The position numbers and the translations under genes were made by a program. From Muscardinus avellanarius (lineage: Eukaryota; Chordata; Mammalia; Rodentia; Gliridae): DNA of 64,000 nucleotides. Under the pieces are notes generated by a model. That model did not search any database, was not told the origin of the DNA, and saw nothing but the letters and a program-made list of their open reading frames with translations. Positions 43,126 through 55,236 of the stretch are shown here, one piece after another. Position 1 is the stretch's first letter; every line of letters starts with the position of its first letter. Location of the stretch: positions 58,826,894-58,890,893 of the forward strand of contig OY726574.1 of NCBI GenBank assembly GCA_963383645.1, written 5' to 3'.

Positions 43126-43924
43126 AAATGGTAAGAAGAATTGTAAACTATGTTGGAAATGTTTGTTTTTCTGGCAGTTTTCATTGGCCTGTGAGTAGAA
43201 ATGTGGCAAACATCACTTGCTATCGGAAATGGTCTTTAAGAAGATCCATCAGCCTCTTTCTGCTCTAGCAACATCTTCCTTCACACGTTGTGCTTGCCTA
43301 TACCACTGCAATCGCTCTTACTCTGGAGTCAATGAAATTTGTCCTGTGCAATTTGTAAGATTTTCATAACACCCGACAGCTCCTAACAGACTCATTTTTC
43401 ACTTGTCTCTCCCACACCCCACCACTGTGTGGTCATGTTGACACAGCTCATGGCCCTGGCCTTTCACACACTGCGAGGCCCTGAAGGAGGCTGTCCGTCC
43501 ATCATGGTGTCAGTGTGATTACAAAAGAGACCCTCCGGCAATGTGCTTCAGAACTGTCCTGCTGTTTTGAACCCTCTGATGTTCCGTATCTAAATAAGCA
43601 AAGCTTCACTGCACCTCAGTATGCGTTCTACTGGAAGCCTACTCCAGCCAGCACAGGGAAACGGCCCAGCACAGAAAGACTAATGTGTTTAGGACAACAG
43701 TAAACATCATCGACATGCAAAAGGAGGAGCAGGGTCGTCATGAAGTTCCTACGGTGGTTCAAGGCAAGAGTCAGGCTGGGATCCTGTCTGGGTGTTTCAG
43801 TAAGGGCAGCTCTTAGTAAAGAGCATGGCACGCCATTAAGACCAGAACAGGTAGAAAGAAGGAGCCCTGTTTGGTCTCCTCAAATCTAAAGAAATTCACA
43901 CCACTGAGGAATTAAGAGTTCATG
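43126..43924. other. low-copy DNA
   Basis: About 0.8 kb with no repeat or exon recognised. Confidence 0.5.
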
Positions 43925-44093
43925 AAATAGAAATGGGGTGATGGAAGCCTGTAATCCTAGTTCTTGGAAGGCCAAGACAGGAGAATTGCAGGTTCAAGGA
44001 CAGCCTTAGCAACTCAGCAATACTCTGCTTCAAAAATAAAAAGGGGGTGGGAGTACAGCTCAGAGATAGAATGCCCCTGGGTTCAATCCCAGA
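43925..44093 (+). mobile_element. B1-dID SINE
   Basis: GGAAGCCTGTAATCCTAG to GGGTTCAATCCCAG. Its tail has expanded into the purine tract that follows. Confidence 0.88.
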
Positions 44094-44299
44094 AAAAAAG
44101 GAAGGAAGGAAGGAAGGAAGGAAGGGAGGGAGGGAGGGGAAGGGAGAGGGGAAAAGGGAAGGGGAAGGGAGGGGAGGGGAATGGAGGGGAGGGGACAAGG
44201 GAAGGGAAGGGAAGGGAAGGGAAGGGAAGAGAAGAGAAGAGAAGAGAAGAGAAGAGAAGAGAAGAGAAGAGAAGAGAAGAGAAGAGAAGAGAAGAGAAG
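44094..44299. repeat. GGAA / GGGAA / GAAGA purine tract
   Basis: About 205 bp of pure purine: (GGAA)n, mixed G-rich, then (GAAGA)n. It grew from the SINE A-tail. Confidence 0.97.
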
Positions 44300-45967
44300 T
44301 AGGGGGTTATGGCATGTCCCTGTAGGTCCATCAGTTCCAATAAATGATAACAAGGAAGGCTGAGCATGCATTCTAAATGGCAAGTTTATGATTTCTGGGA
44401 AATCACTCAATTGGTTATGAACCTAAATCTCCACCTAAAAAATAACAAAGCGTAACTGAAAAACAAAGTTAAAAACTAGGATCCTCTGAAATTGTTTCTA
44501 TCCAGGCCCTAGTCCTCAGACAGCTTGGGATGCGTTCTGCTACTGTGTACCAGCTTCCTGCTGGAGGCTGTGCCTGACCCATCTTCTGCTCCATTTCCCT
44601 GAACTGCACAGTGGTGCCTCTGTGTGTTCCACTTACAGGAACTCTGCCTGCATTTCCCAGTTCTGCTCCTGATGAACCATGGATGGAATGGGGAGGAAAG
44701 TGCACTGCATCCTTTGAACTCTGCAGATGTGCTCGCGGCCCGCCCAGCACAGCAGCTCTAATGGTCCCCTGTGGGTCTATGTAGCAGACAAGCAAGGGTG
44801 ATCTAGGTGCACAGGACAGTGCTGGCTCAAGGCAAATCCTCTGTCAGCGGGGACCTCAGCACTTATTGCCCATATGACTCATAGCAAGGATGTGGATGCG
44901 GCCAAGCTGCCAGCTCACACAGACCCGCCTGAGCAGGTGGAAGACAATCTTTTGGGTTAAGAAATGCCCCATGCTCTGAAAATGGAATCACATCACCAGC
45001 CATGACTGTTTTTATCAAATGATCCCAATACACACCGCTGTGTTATCCCTGCTTAGTATAACAGAGGGCAGAGCAATTTACTTTGGCCTCCATCCCAAAA
45101 TAAATAGGACATTCAGCACCACATTTACCAAAATTTGGAATGAGCGAAAGAGTAAAATCCTCTGCTAGTCAAAAGACAATGCTGAAATTTTTAATCCTAA
45201 CACGAGAGAGAAATACTGGTTCATAAAGACCAGAAGTATATGGATGGTTATGATCGCTCAGCCACACAGCCTTCCAGTCACAGCCTACAGGATCCTTACT
45301 CAGTAATGGAGATCCAAAAAGCATAAAGGACTGTTTGTTAACATAATGAAGGATAGGGAGTTACTGATCATCTGTGCCATGTATTCCTCCTTGCCTGCTG
45401 CCATACTCTGCTTTCTATGAGATCCATAGCACCTGGAGCTTTGACAAGGGAGTTCACAGGTGGTCAGGGACCCAGAGCTGGGAAGACACCCACAGGACAT
45501 GGTTAATTGTGGGGTACAGGATGAGAAATAAAAGGGGATTAGAGGTGGGAAGAAAAAAGAGACATAGAAAATACATGCTGAAGTGAGAAAATACTGAAAT
45601 TATAGCAAGTGAGACAAGACCAATAAACACCAAGTAGCAAATCACACTTGTCACCATCAACTCAGTGACACGGAGGGAGAACTACCTGAGTTTAGAGAAG
45701 GGAAGATACGTCTGGGCAAGAGTGTTGAAAGAACACTTCTTAGTGGGGTTGGGATTTTTAAACAGGTATAGATTTGGGGACAGAAGGAGGGAATAGACTA
45801 GTTTTCCGGTAGCAGAAAGTGGTGGGAAAGAAGGAAGATGTCCTATGGAGCTAGATTTTCCAGACACTCAGAGAAATAAATTGAGAAATTTAGACTTGAT
45901 TCTACAGTCCATGACAAGTCATCGGAGTGGCAAATGAAGAGTGCTTTGGTAAGTGGAAAAGTGGAGG
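44300..45967. other. longest stretch without a recognised element
   Basis: About 1.7 kb. Two-strand open frames up to 108 codons have no recognisable domains. I see no splice-framed exon. Confidence 0.45.
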
Positions 45968-46410
45968 GAAGCCGGGCCTGGTGGAGCACGCCTGTAGTCC
46001 CAGTACTTGAAGGGCTGAAACAGGAGGATCACAGGTTCGAGGCCAGACTCAGCAACTTACCAAGACCCTCAGCTACTTAGCTAGACTCTATTCAAAGTAT
46101 AAAATAGAGAAGTCAGGCATGGTGGCGCACGCTTGTAATCCCAGCACTGGGGAGGCTGAGACATGAGGATCGCAGTTCACAGACAGCCTCAGATACTTAG
46201 TGAAACCCTTTTAGACTTGGTGAGACCCTGTTTCAAAATAAAGACTAAAAAATAGGGCTGGGGGTGTAGCTCAAAGGTAGAATGCCCCTGGATTCCATCC
46301 CCAGTACTGAAAAATAAAATAAAATAGAAAATAGAAAAATAGGGCTGGGGAAATATCTTGTTGGCAGAATGTCCCTGGGTTAAATCCCCAGTACAAAAAA
46401 AAAATGTAGA
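45968..46410 (+). mobile_element. B1-dID SINE split by another SINE
   Basis: B1 half (AAGCCGGGCCTGGTGGAGC) at 45,968-46,110 and its ID half (AGGGCTGGGGAAATATC) at 46,336-46,410. The insertion lies in the A-rich linker. Confidence 0.88.
46112..46320 (+). mobile_element. B1-dID SINE, type I, nested in a SINE linker
   Basis: GTCAGGCATGGTGGCGCACG to CCATCCCCAGTACTG. The linker AAAATAGAGA/AAAATAGAAA is the target duplication. Confidence 0.92.
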
Positions 46411-46725
46411 AGAAAAGGAAAACAAAAGATGGAAAAGAGAACAGATATAATGCCTTTAAGCATGTGGGCAAATAATAGGGAGAAAGCCAAGGAGCATTAT
46501 CTCGCCTGTGGAGATAACTGTTCCTAGATATATCTAGAAGAAAAGAAAATTAAATCTGTACCAACAGAAGGTAAAAGTAAAATATTGTCTTAAGAACGAC
46601 AGCTCATGATATACTTGTAAGGCTCAATACCAATCCACAAAACGAGATAGAAGTTACACTAACCACTTTATTCTATTGCATTCTATTTTGTGGTTTATTG
46701 TTTTTCAATTCTAGCAGAAGCAATG
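46411..46725. other. low-copy DNA
   Basis: Nothing recognised. Confidence 0.5.
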
Positions 46726-46860
46726 ATGTTCTCATTTTTGAGAGAACCTCTAAGTGATTGCAGCCTTTCCAAGGTCACATAGCTAATAAATGGCAGGGCA
46801 AGAAATATAATCCAGGGCTCTTCCAATTCTAAAAGTCTAGGCTGCAATCCAAGTTTAAAA
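46726..46860 (-). mobile_element. MIR SINE fragment
   Basis: TTTCCAAGGTCACATAGCT, AATAAATGGCAGGGCAAG and AATCCAGGGCTCTTCC are the antisense MIR tail. Confidence 0.75.
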
Positions 46861-47126
46861 AAAAAAATCCCAAAAGGCTGACTTAGATAACCAACTACTG
46901 ATGGTAAACAGACACAGAAGAAACAAATCTTGATGCTAGTAGGTCACAATGGCTATTATATATAATATATTTATCTATAGAAAAGTAAGAAGCTATTAGC
47001 CAAGTGCTAGAAACATATATTATCCTTCTCATTCTTTATTGCTATCCTTAGGCACATAGAGAAAATACTGCTCATGTGGGGAGGATCATTTCTATCAGAA
47101 GTGAAACCTATTTTACTGCAAATAAG
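46861..47126. other. low-copy AT-rich DNA
   Basis: Nothing recognised. Confidence 0.5.
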
Positions 47127-47139
47127 AAAGATAAATTTG

Positions 47140-47345
47140 GCCAGGTGTGGTGGCACACACTTGTAATCCCCGAGCTTGGGAGACTGAGACAGGAGGATCA
47201 CATAGGTTCGAAGACAGCCTCAGCTACTTAGTGAGGCTCTCAGCAACTTAGTGAGACCCTGTTTCCAAATAAAACATAAAATAGGTCTGGGAGTATAGCC
47301 TGGAGGTAGAAAAGCCCCTGGGTTCCACCCCCAGTACCACAAAAA
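47140..47345 (+). mobile_element. B1-dID SINE, type II
   Basis: GCCAGGTGTGGTGGCACAC to GGGTTCCACCCCCAGTACC. Perfect duplication AAAGATAAATTTG at 47,127 and 47,346. Confidence 0.94.
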
Positions 47346-47358
47346 AAAGATAAATTTG

Positions 47359-48580
47359 TAGAAACAGAAGTAATAATATATACATAAGTTGGCAAATTTA
47401 TTTTGAAAAAGTGCATAGGTCAACGAGACCTCGATGAGAGGGGAAAAGCTTGCACTCTTGTGCTGGTGACATTGAAGCTAGTCAAGATGGTAACTGGGCT
47501 CTGAACAATGGAGGCGTGCTCTCTGTAAGAAGTAACCATGTCGGTGCGCCTCTGCAATGATTCTCCCACGTGGTGACGGCATTCCAAGGGGCCAGGGCAG
47601 GTGTAAGTGAAGTGGAGCCACGTAAACCAAGCAACACAGATGCCTCAGCTGCACTCGGGGAGAAGCTCCGGAGTCCACTAAGACACAGCAGCATGATATC
47701 ACAGCTGGGAGCACCAGTGATATCTGTGTACCACGGGCTTATGAAGGTCACACAGTTCCAGAACTCTGGGGATACAGCAGATTTATATCCAAGCTGTCTT
47801 TGTTCATGGTCAGAGCAGATTATTAATGTCTTTTCAGTGATGCTACTGAGACAGAGAAAGAAACCATAGAAAGAAGCTTGATTTTTGCTTCTTAATTAAG
47901 GCCTTTAACTGCTTGGATAAAGCTCATCCACATTACCAAGGACAATCTATTTGTTTAACGTCAATTGATCGTAGATGTTAATTATATCTACAAAATGCCT
48001 TCAGGGAAACTTCTAGGCTGCTGATTGACCAAACAACTGGATACTGTACCCTAGCTACACTGGCACATAAACTTAATCATCACCGTGCCCTTTGGTGCCC
48101 CTTTCTTATGCAGGTTGCTTGCCATACAGCCCTCAAAAACACTTGTCTGTCTGCTTTCTTCAAATTTCACCCTTAGTCTTGTGTCAATCAGCATCCAGAC
48201 TGTCTTAAAGTCTCAAATACACAAATCACCAAACCTGTCCAAAAACTTGTGGTCTTCCATGGAAGAAAGTACCGGACCATATCAGAGAAGCAGTAAGTTG
48301 TTCATGACATATATACATAAAGAGGGCAGATTTAATTTCTGATGTTAATGTCCACACTTAAAGAGTTTCAATTGCCAATGGATGGGCTTTCAAAATCAGA
48401 TGTGATTATTTTTTAGGTTTGATTTTTAATAAATAAATAATGGTTATGTATGCAACTTAGGTGTCCTAGAGAAGAAATTCTACCTCAAAATAGCATTAAA
48501 AACCCTTCCTGAGTTTCTAACCAGTCCTGTAGATTTTGTACTGGCCAGATACCATGTTCACATCAGCAAATTTCTTATAA

Positions 48581-48581
<1 letters not shown>
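47359..48581. other. low-copy DNA
   Basis: About 1.2 kb, GC-richer at 47,470-47,730. No repeat or exon recognised. Confidence 0.5.
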
Positions 48582-48657
<76 letters not shown>

Positions 48658-48756
48658 ATCCTCTCTCTTTTCTTTTCTCTCTCTTCTTCTCTTTTCCTCT
48701 CTCTCTCCCTTCTCTCCTCTCTCTTTTCTTTTCTCTCTCTCCCTCTCTTCTTTCAT
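48582..48756. repeat. (CT)n and CT-rich tract
   Basis: A pure (CT)n core of about 65 bp followed by interrupted CT-rich sequence. Confidence 0.97.
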
Positions 48757-48854
48757 TAGTTCTGATCCTGTTTCATTTCTGGAGAGCCTTCATTGATACA
48801 GAGGTTAATTCAGTAAAAATTCAAGTGACTAAGAAAGGTTTCCAGGGGGGGTTG

Positions 48855-48925
48855 TTTGTTTGTTTTGTGGTACTAGAGTTTGAACCAAGGACATTCTCTC
48901 TCTGAGCTATACCCCCAGTCCTTTA
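48855..48925 (-). mobile_element. SINE ID half
   Basis: GTGGTACTAGAGTTTGAACC to GAGCTATACCCCCAGTCC. The B1 half may be the piece at 49,497, with the L1 between them. Confidence 0.8.
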
Positions 48926-49432
48926 TATGGAACCAGCCAAGATGTCCATTAAAAGACGAATGGATTACAAAACTGTGGGATATGTACACAATGGAATTTT
49001 ACTCAGCCATTAAAAAAACACAGTTGCAGTATTTACAGGGAAATGGATGTATCTTGAGGACATTATACTAAGTGAGATTAGTCAGTCACAAAACGTAAGG
49101 AATCGGATGCTTTCCCTAATATGTGAAAGCTAAGGTGAAAGGGGTCATAGGAGGAACTCCAGATGAAAAAAGGAGATCCTACAGAGGGGCAAATAAGGCG
49201 ACCTAACTGTGGAGATGGGAGGAGGGGAGAGGGAAACTCTTTAAAGTGCATGATGTACTAATTCATATCATAGTCAACCACTAAACCAAGCATGAGAGGG
49301 AGGGATGGGGAGGGAGTGGGGTGGGACTGGGTGGAGGCAGGCTGGGTGATGTGTGCATTTAAGTCTACACAGGGTTTTTTTGCTTCATCATGATGTATAA
49401 ATACAGTGCACCAATAAAATTTTTAAAAAATT
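48926..49432 (+). mobile_element. L1 ORF2 end and complete 3' UTR, lineage I
   Basis: GAACCAGCCAAGATGTCCAT, GGAATTTTACTCAGCC and AATGGATGTATCTTGAGG are the ORF2 end. CAACCACTAAACCAAGCATG, GAGGGAGGGATGGGGAGGG and TAAATACAGTGCACCAATAA are the 3' UTR. This is the best reference in the window for the 3' end used by the half-L1. Confidence 0.92.
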
Positions 49433-49496
49433 GTTAAAGAATATCCCACGTACTCTTGAGATGAAATCAGACTTGCAAATACCAAAAAAATTAATA

Positions 49497-49620
49497 ATAA
49501 AAACAAGATCTCACTGGATTGTTAAAAACTACATTGCTGAGGTTGTCCTCAAACCTGCCATCCTCCCGTCTCGGCCTCTCAAGTACTGAGATTATAGGTA
49601 TGCACAACCATGCCTGGCTA
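49497..49620 (-). mobile_element. SINE B1 half
   Basis: ACAAGATCTCACTGGATTG to GTATGCACAACCATGCCTGG. Confidence 0.82.
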
Positions 49621-49645
49621 GAAAAGAGTTTAAATGGTATAATTC

Positions 49646-49816
49646 TGTGGGGTGTGGTGGCACACACCTGTAATCTCAATACCTGAGGGGCTGAGACAGA
49701 ATGATTTTAGGATCAAGGCCAGCCTCTGCAACTTAGCAATATCCTGTTTCAAAATAAAAACTAAAAAAAAGATTTGGGTGTATAGTTTGAAGCTATACCA
49801 GTACCCCAAAAAATTA
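49646..49816 (+). mobile_element. B1-dID SINE with damaged ID half
   Basis: GGGGTGTGGTGGCACACACC to AGCTATACCAGTACCCC. ATGGTATAATTCT and ATGGTGTAATTCT flank it. Confidence 0.88.
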
Positions 49817-50924
49817 ATGGTGTAATTCTATAAGACATTATCAAAATTTTATTAAAACAAAATACATTTTAATAAAGTAATCATTTTTTCCCATAAAACC
49901 AAGAGACTGGAGAAAAAGCATCTCACTGAATAGATCTTGAGAGGAAAGAATTAACATCAGTGAAGGGTTTTCTTCACAGAACTAAGACAGCATCCACTGA
50001 TCTCGTGGAGGGGCTCTGTGAGCTCCAGTCGGGGCTGTTCTGTGGTCCAGCATGGCACAAAGGAGCAAGTCCAAAGATGCTCAATATTGGGGAGCTCCTT
50101 TAAACCAGGTATCTATCGAGCAGAGGTTACATTTTACTCCTTATCTAGCTAGATGGAAGACTAAGCTGATACTTAAGTAGATGGCCTCTGCTATGTCCAG
50201 CGAAGCAGTAAGGCTAGTACAGATGATTCCACCAGGAGTCTCCCGTGGCCGCTGACTTCCCCGTCGGTAAGGACTCAGATGCCATGTAGGAGGACTCTCA
50301 GAAATCCCTACAGGGACTCTGCCGGGCGTGCAGCATCCTGCCAGTACTTGTCTGTGTTGTGCACTGCAAACCCACAACGTAAAGTGTTCACATGGTGGTG
50401 TTGCTAAACCGAAATCAATTGAAACATTTGGAGATAAGCAGCTCCTGCGGGTGCATTGTAAGTTTAAGTACTGTTTTATATATTGTATAATTCCCATGCG
50501 ATTATTCACTATTCAAAAACATCAATACCCACAGCAGTTACGCCAGGCCTAGCAGCAGACAGATTAGCCTGTAATGAGGCTTTCTGTCTTGCAAGGTATT
50601 AATACAGAAACATCCAAGTAAAAACTTATCTTTTTCACTGCAACCATAATTCCAACTCTTGAGAATTTGTTCCTTGCTTCCAAGCTTAAGCAATTTCAAA
50701 TTCTTACACAGACTTAAACCCAAATAACCACCCAGGGCCCTCAAAGAAGAACCTTTTTTCTAAATGGTGACTCATTCTGTCTTTTTGTAGCTAATTGAGA
50801 ACAAATTTTACTAAGCACAGCTCAATTATGCTTTTATAGCTGGGCTGGAGAAGGGCCATCTTTTGCAAGCCTCTTTTCATATCAAAGCAATAAGAACATC
50901 AGTACAGACTGTATTTCAGAGTCC
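49817..50924. other. low-copy DNA
   Basis: About 1.1 kb. A 122-codon minus-strand frame at 50,141-50,509 has no recognisable domain. No repeat recognised. Confidence 0.5.
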
Positions 50925-51136
50925 TTTTTTGGGGGGAGGGTACTGGGGATGGAATCAAGGGGCATTCTACCTCTGAGCTACACCCCCAGCCCTGTTTTTT
51001 CACTCTTTACTTTGAAACAAGGTCTCACTGAATTGCAAAGGGCCTCACTAAGTTGCCGAGGCTGTCCACGAAGCGCGATCCTCCTGTCTTGGCCTCCAAA
51101 TGCTGGGATTACAAGTGTGCACCACCATGCCAGGCT
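50925..51136 (-). mobile_element. B1-dID SINE, type I
   Basis: GGTACTGGGGATGGAATC to GTGTGCACCACCATGCCAGG. Confidence 0.93.
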
Positions 51137-51657
51137 GAGTCCTTGTTATTTTAAGCCTTCTTCCATCCCTACCTAAATGGGGTCATTGAAACAAAACCCA
51201 GACAAACGTTACAGAAATGGTTGAACATACCATTGGCCCACACTGCTGACATCTACACCTGGAAGGGACAGGAGTCTCTACCTCCTTTCCCCATCCTTTG
51301 ATCTCCCCATGGCCTAACTTTCTCATCTCCACCAAAATAGAAAATGACATGAACGGATGATCCACAAAGGGCCAGATAGTCTACCTACCAAACCAGGGAG
51401 CAGGTGATGCTTGACCTGCTGTTTCTAGAACATTGCTGTCCCTGGTGTTCTCTGGGAAAGAATATCTGAAATATCACAAGGCAGGGAGCTGTTTCCTTGC
51501 CAAAAACAGCACGAACATCTGTGAGTCATTAAACAGTTGATGTTTGGATTCTCCAAAGGTAGATCTCCAACAAGAATTAGTTACATCCAGCCAGTATTTT
51601 AAATGGCACTTTCCACAAGCCTGTCACCACCAACCTCTGGATAAAAACACAGTGGCA
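51137..51657. other. low-copy DNA
   Basis: Nothing recognised. Confidence 0.5.
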
Positions 51658-51864
51658 GACCAGGCATGGCAGCCCACACCTATCTCAGTACTTGGGGTCT
51701 GAGACAGGAAGATCACAAGTTCAAAGCCAGCCTCAGCAGTTTAGTGAAACCCTCTGCAACTTAGTGAGACCCTGCTTCAAAATAAAGAATAGGGCTGAGT
51801 CTCAGAGGTAGAAAGGCCTGGATTTAATCTCCAGAAACACACACACACACACACACACACACAC
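51658..51864 (+). mobile_element. B1-dID SINE with (CA)n tail
   Basis: GACCAGGCATGGCAGCCCAC to GATTTAATCTCCAGAAACAC, tail (CA)n at 51,837-51,864. Confidence 0.88.
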
Positions 51865-51865
51865 C

Positions 51866-52282
51866 TTGGACAAGGACTCACAGAGTTCCCAAGAGCTCAA
51901 GGCCCAGGCCTAGGATGACCCTAGTCTCCCTAAGAGTCCCCACCTGGAAAACTCAAGGCTGCCAAAAGAACTTGCCATTGGTTCAAGAAGCCCCTGAGGA
52001 GACAGCCCCTCTCTCCCTGCCTCTGTTGGAGGAAGGACTCAGTGAGCAAACCAGTGGTGCCTCATGATCCAACCCTACCCTGGCACCTGTTGTAATTTCT
52101 CATTTCCTGACTCTACTGAGCCTGACCCCCACCTCCTTACTCCCTCTTTCTTCCTTTGAATGCCCAGTTTCCTCAAAGTTTAGTTCACACTGGACTCTTT
52201 CCCTATTGCAATAGTCTTTACTGATAAAAATCTGTCCCCACTACTTTAACTAGTATCCGGTTTTATCTTCAGTAGGGCCGAA
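51866..52282 (+). mobile_element. possible retroviral-type LTR
   Basis: TTTCCCTATTGCAATAGTC, TGATAAAAATCTGTCCCC and ACTTTAACTAGTATCCGG follow the R-U5 style of class I ERV LTRs (TATA-like, poly-A signal, C/T-rich). The left boundary is uncertain. Confidence 0.42.
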
Positions 52283-52851
52283 GACAGCTGTCATTTGAGG
52301 GCATTCTATAAGAGAGAGACAGTGCTACAGGGATAATCGCCCTCCAAGCCCTAGCAATTCAAACAACGGCAGTGCATCTCACCCACCTGTAAAGGAGCAG
52401 CTCTCCTCAGCCCGTTGCTCTATGGACTGCCAGAACTCGTGCCCGCTTTGCTCAGGAGAAGACGGGAGGATTGTCCTGGGATTCCCACTGTCTAGGCCCA
52501 GATGTGGCCCCCGCTTCAGCCATATCGCAGTGGCCAAAACCTATCATATCACTGTATATACTCACACACTGGCTGAGCGTCGTAATCTACCCTCTGCTTT
52601 GGACCAAACATAGCAATATGGTTCAAGGACCTGTAAAGTGAATGAGGCTGGCGGGGAAGGTGAACGGCTCGCGTCAAAAGAATCCTTTACTTTCAGTGTC
52701 ACCTGTTATGACAAATGATCTAGACAGGATCCAGGCCACTGAAGTCCTTGGCCTTTATAAAACATAATGACCCCTTCTAGTTCCTCCCCTCCCAGCTTCA
52801 CCCACAAATAATCAATCCTTGCTGGATTTGCGGATTTGCATTCTCTCCGCT
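52283..52851. other. low-copy DNA
   Basis: Nothing recognised. Confidence 0.5.
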
Positions 52852-52873
52852 CTTCTCTCTCTCTCTCTCTTCT

Positions 52874-52919
<46 letters not shown>

Positions 52920-53130
52920 CCCCCCTCTCCCCTCTCCCCTCTCCCCTCTCCCCTCTCCCCTCTCCCCTCTCCCCTCTCCCCTCTCTCCCTCTCTCCCTCT
53001 CTCCTCTCTCCTCTCTCCTCTCTCCTCTCTCCTCTCTCCTCTCTCCTCTCTCCTCTCTCCTCTCTCCTCTCTCCTCTCTCTCTCTCTCTCTCTCTTTCTT
53101 CTCTCTCCTCTCTCTTCTCTCTCTCTTTCT
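52852..53130. repeat. long C/T tract with CTCTCCC and CTCTCCT arrays
   Basis: About 280 bp of nearly pure pyrimidine on the plus strand: (CT)n, then 7-bp CTCTCCC units, then CTCTCCT units, then (CT)n. Frames of 113-181 codons across it are artefacts. Confidence 0.97.
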
Positions 53131-53239
53131 ACACACACACATGCACACACAGTCTTCATTGGCCAAAAAGGGTGTGAGAAGATAAGATTGTAAGAATAAA
53201 AAGTAATGATGTGGGTAGGTGTTCATTAACAAGGAAAGA

Positions 53240-53335
53240 AACTGTGGGTGTAGCTCAGTGGTAAAGCATGTGCTTAGCAGCTGTGAGTCCTTGGGCTCAA
53301 TCCTAAGCACCAAATGGAAAATAAAAGGAAAAAAG
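53240..53335 (+). mobile_element. ID monomer SINE
   Basis: GGGTGTAGCTCAGTGGTAAA, TGTGCTTAGCAGC and GGGCTCAATCCTAAGCACC with an A-rich tail. It is tRNA-Ala-derived with no B1 arm. Confidence 0.85.
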
Positions 53336-53817
53336 AAAACCACAAACAGGTGTTTTCTGCATGTTGATAAATAAGAAGTCTATGTGCACTAGTACATAGG
53401 TTACGTGTGTGTCTGTGCATTTGTTTTCTATGAACATAGGAAAAAGTGAGGAAGAGTATTTCAACATGTGAACGATGAGTGTCTCTGATAGTAATATCAT
53501 ATGTGATTTTTATTTATACTTTTCTTATTTCCAGTTTTTAATTAATATAGCATAAACAGGAGGTATGTACACACAAGTGAATCACGGATAACCTCGCCCC
53601 ATGTGGCCAGGATCTGTGGCATGCGATGTTTGGGCAGGAGAGAGGACAGGGGGACCAGGCTTTGACAGCATTGCCTGCCAAAATCACTGTCATGCTGAGC
53701 CGCACTGGACCCCAGAGGAGAAGCCACGAACATGGATCCCGACTTAAGAAAATGTGTTATTGTGTTCATCATGGTTAGGGGTTTCTACATTAATTTTGAT
53801 TTTTAAATTATTTTATT
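53336..53817. other. low-copy DNA
   Basis: Nothing recognised. Confidence 0.5.
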
Positions 53818-53832
53818 GAAAGTGTATGTTTT

Positions 53833-54217
53833 AAAATTATATCATTTGCAAGAAGATGGAAAGCCCTGGAGAACATTATGTTAAGTGAGATCAGCCAGGC
53901 ACAGAAGGAGAAGGTACATATGTTTCCTCTAATATGCCCAAACTAGGAAACACAAAGGATACCAGTGGGACTCCAGATAATGGAGGGGAAATACCAGCAA
54001 AGTTTGAATGGAAAGATAGGAGAGGAGGAAGGCTGATCTTGATTAATGAGGGTCTACATCTGAACATGTGTAAAGTTATTAATATGACATGGTTAACCTG
54101 GACAATCATTGGTGGGAGGGGGGAAGAGAAAATGGGGGTGGGGGGGAGAAGGCACCAAATATAGTTTAAATATATACTATTTATGTTCAATTAAAAAAAT
54201 GTTAAAAGAAAAAAAAA
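53833..54217 (+). mobile_element. 5'-truncated L1, lineage II
   Basis: TTAAGTGAGATCAGCCAGGC, GACTCCAGATAATGGAGGG and ATGGTTAACCTGGACAATC, ending in A-rich sequence. A perfect 15-bp duplication GAAAGTGTATGTTTT lies at 53,818 and 54,218. Confidence 0.92.
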
Positions 54218-54232
54218 GAAAGTGTATGTTTT

Positions 54233-54937
54233 TTAGTTACTAAGTTTTGGGGCACTCTCATAGATTTGGGGCCAAAATCAGGAGCTCACCTGGTCCTACC
54301 CAGACCTCACGTAGGAGGAAGAGGGAGCTGTCTGGCCCAGATCTAGGAACCGTAGAGCTGCTCTGAGGAATGACCCCCGCCAGCCTGTAACACACCAGGC
54401 CAGGGGTAGGGATAACAGAAAAATGGGTGAAAATGCTGACAAACTCCAGTAGGAGAGATAGCAGCTGTGACTCCAAAACACACGGCAAAACCTTTAACTT
54501 GTAAAACCTGCCCCTGGATGATTTAGGAGGTAGTTTAAGTCATTATAAATGTACAAGTAGTTGATCTACAGAGATAAATAGATAAAGAAGAAATATAAAA
54601 CATCATATATAATACAGGACAAGGTTAATTTTTTTAATGGGAAGGGTACCTGTTTCTTCGGTCCATAACAGGAGTGTCTATGTGTATCTGTCTCTACCCA
54701 GCACACAAGTGTTTTTCTGTTCTTATAACGCTGCCCTTTTTAATTGTGACTAACCCACTCTGTGAGCACAGGCAGATGGATCACTCTCTGTGCAGAACAG
54801 GATGCCTAGTCCAGCCCCAGCTGAGGATGCTGGTAAACACGGCCACAAGGACTCGTTCAAGGTCATGCACGAGACCTGCCTGTGGTCCGTCAGCACCTTC
54901 CTGGCGTCACACAGTCCTTTTAAAGATGCTGGGTTTT
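54233..54937. other. low-copy DNA
   Basis: Nothing recognised. Confidence 0.5.
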
Positions 54938-55025
54938 ATGACTTGGGGTGTAACTCAGTAGTACAGCACTTTCCTAGTACAAGTAAAGCCCTGAGTTCAA
55001 TTCCAGCATCGCAAAAGCAAAAATT
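54938..55025 (+). mobile_element. ID monomer SINE
   Basis: TTGGGGTGTAACTCAGTAG, CCCTGAGTTCAATTCCAGC, then an A-rich tail. Confidence 0.82.
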
Positions 55026-55236
55026 GTTTTTAAAAATGGTAGGATTTTTCTTTCGGGCATCATAGATGCCAACTTCAGGGCAGATCCAGGAGGATTATCA
55101 GAATGCCCAAAATAATGCCTGTGCTTCAACTTCTACAAATTAAATGAGAATGGGAAACAGACTAAGTTAATTTAAACAGCTGGCCCCCAAGTCTGCTTTC
55201 TAACTCTTCAAAGATAAGGATAAAAGAACTTGAAAA

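Noticed and set aside
44300..45967. Hidden host gene in the largest unannotated stretch
   Set aside because: Open frames are short, occur equally on both strands, and lack domains or a consistent splice framework.
53240..53335. tRNA-Ala gene (also 54,938)
   Set aside because: The A- and B-box-like parts are present but the cloverleaf is broken, and an A-rich tail follows in place of a short T-terminator. These are ID SINEs.
52798..53343. Open frames of 113-181 codons rich in Arg/Glu or Ser/Leu
   Set aside because: Produced by the C/T tract at 52,852-53,130. The same applies at 21,455-21,928, 43,964-44,410 and 57,470-58,015.
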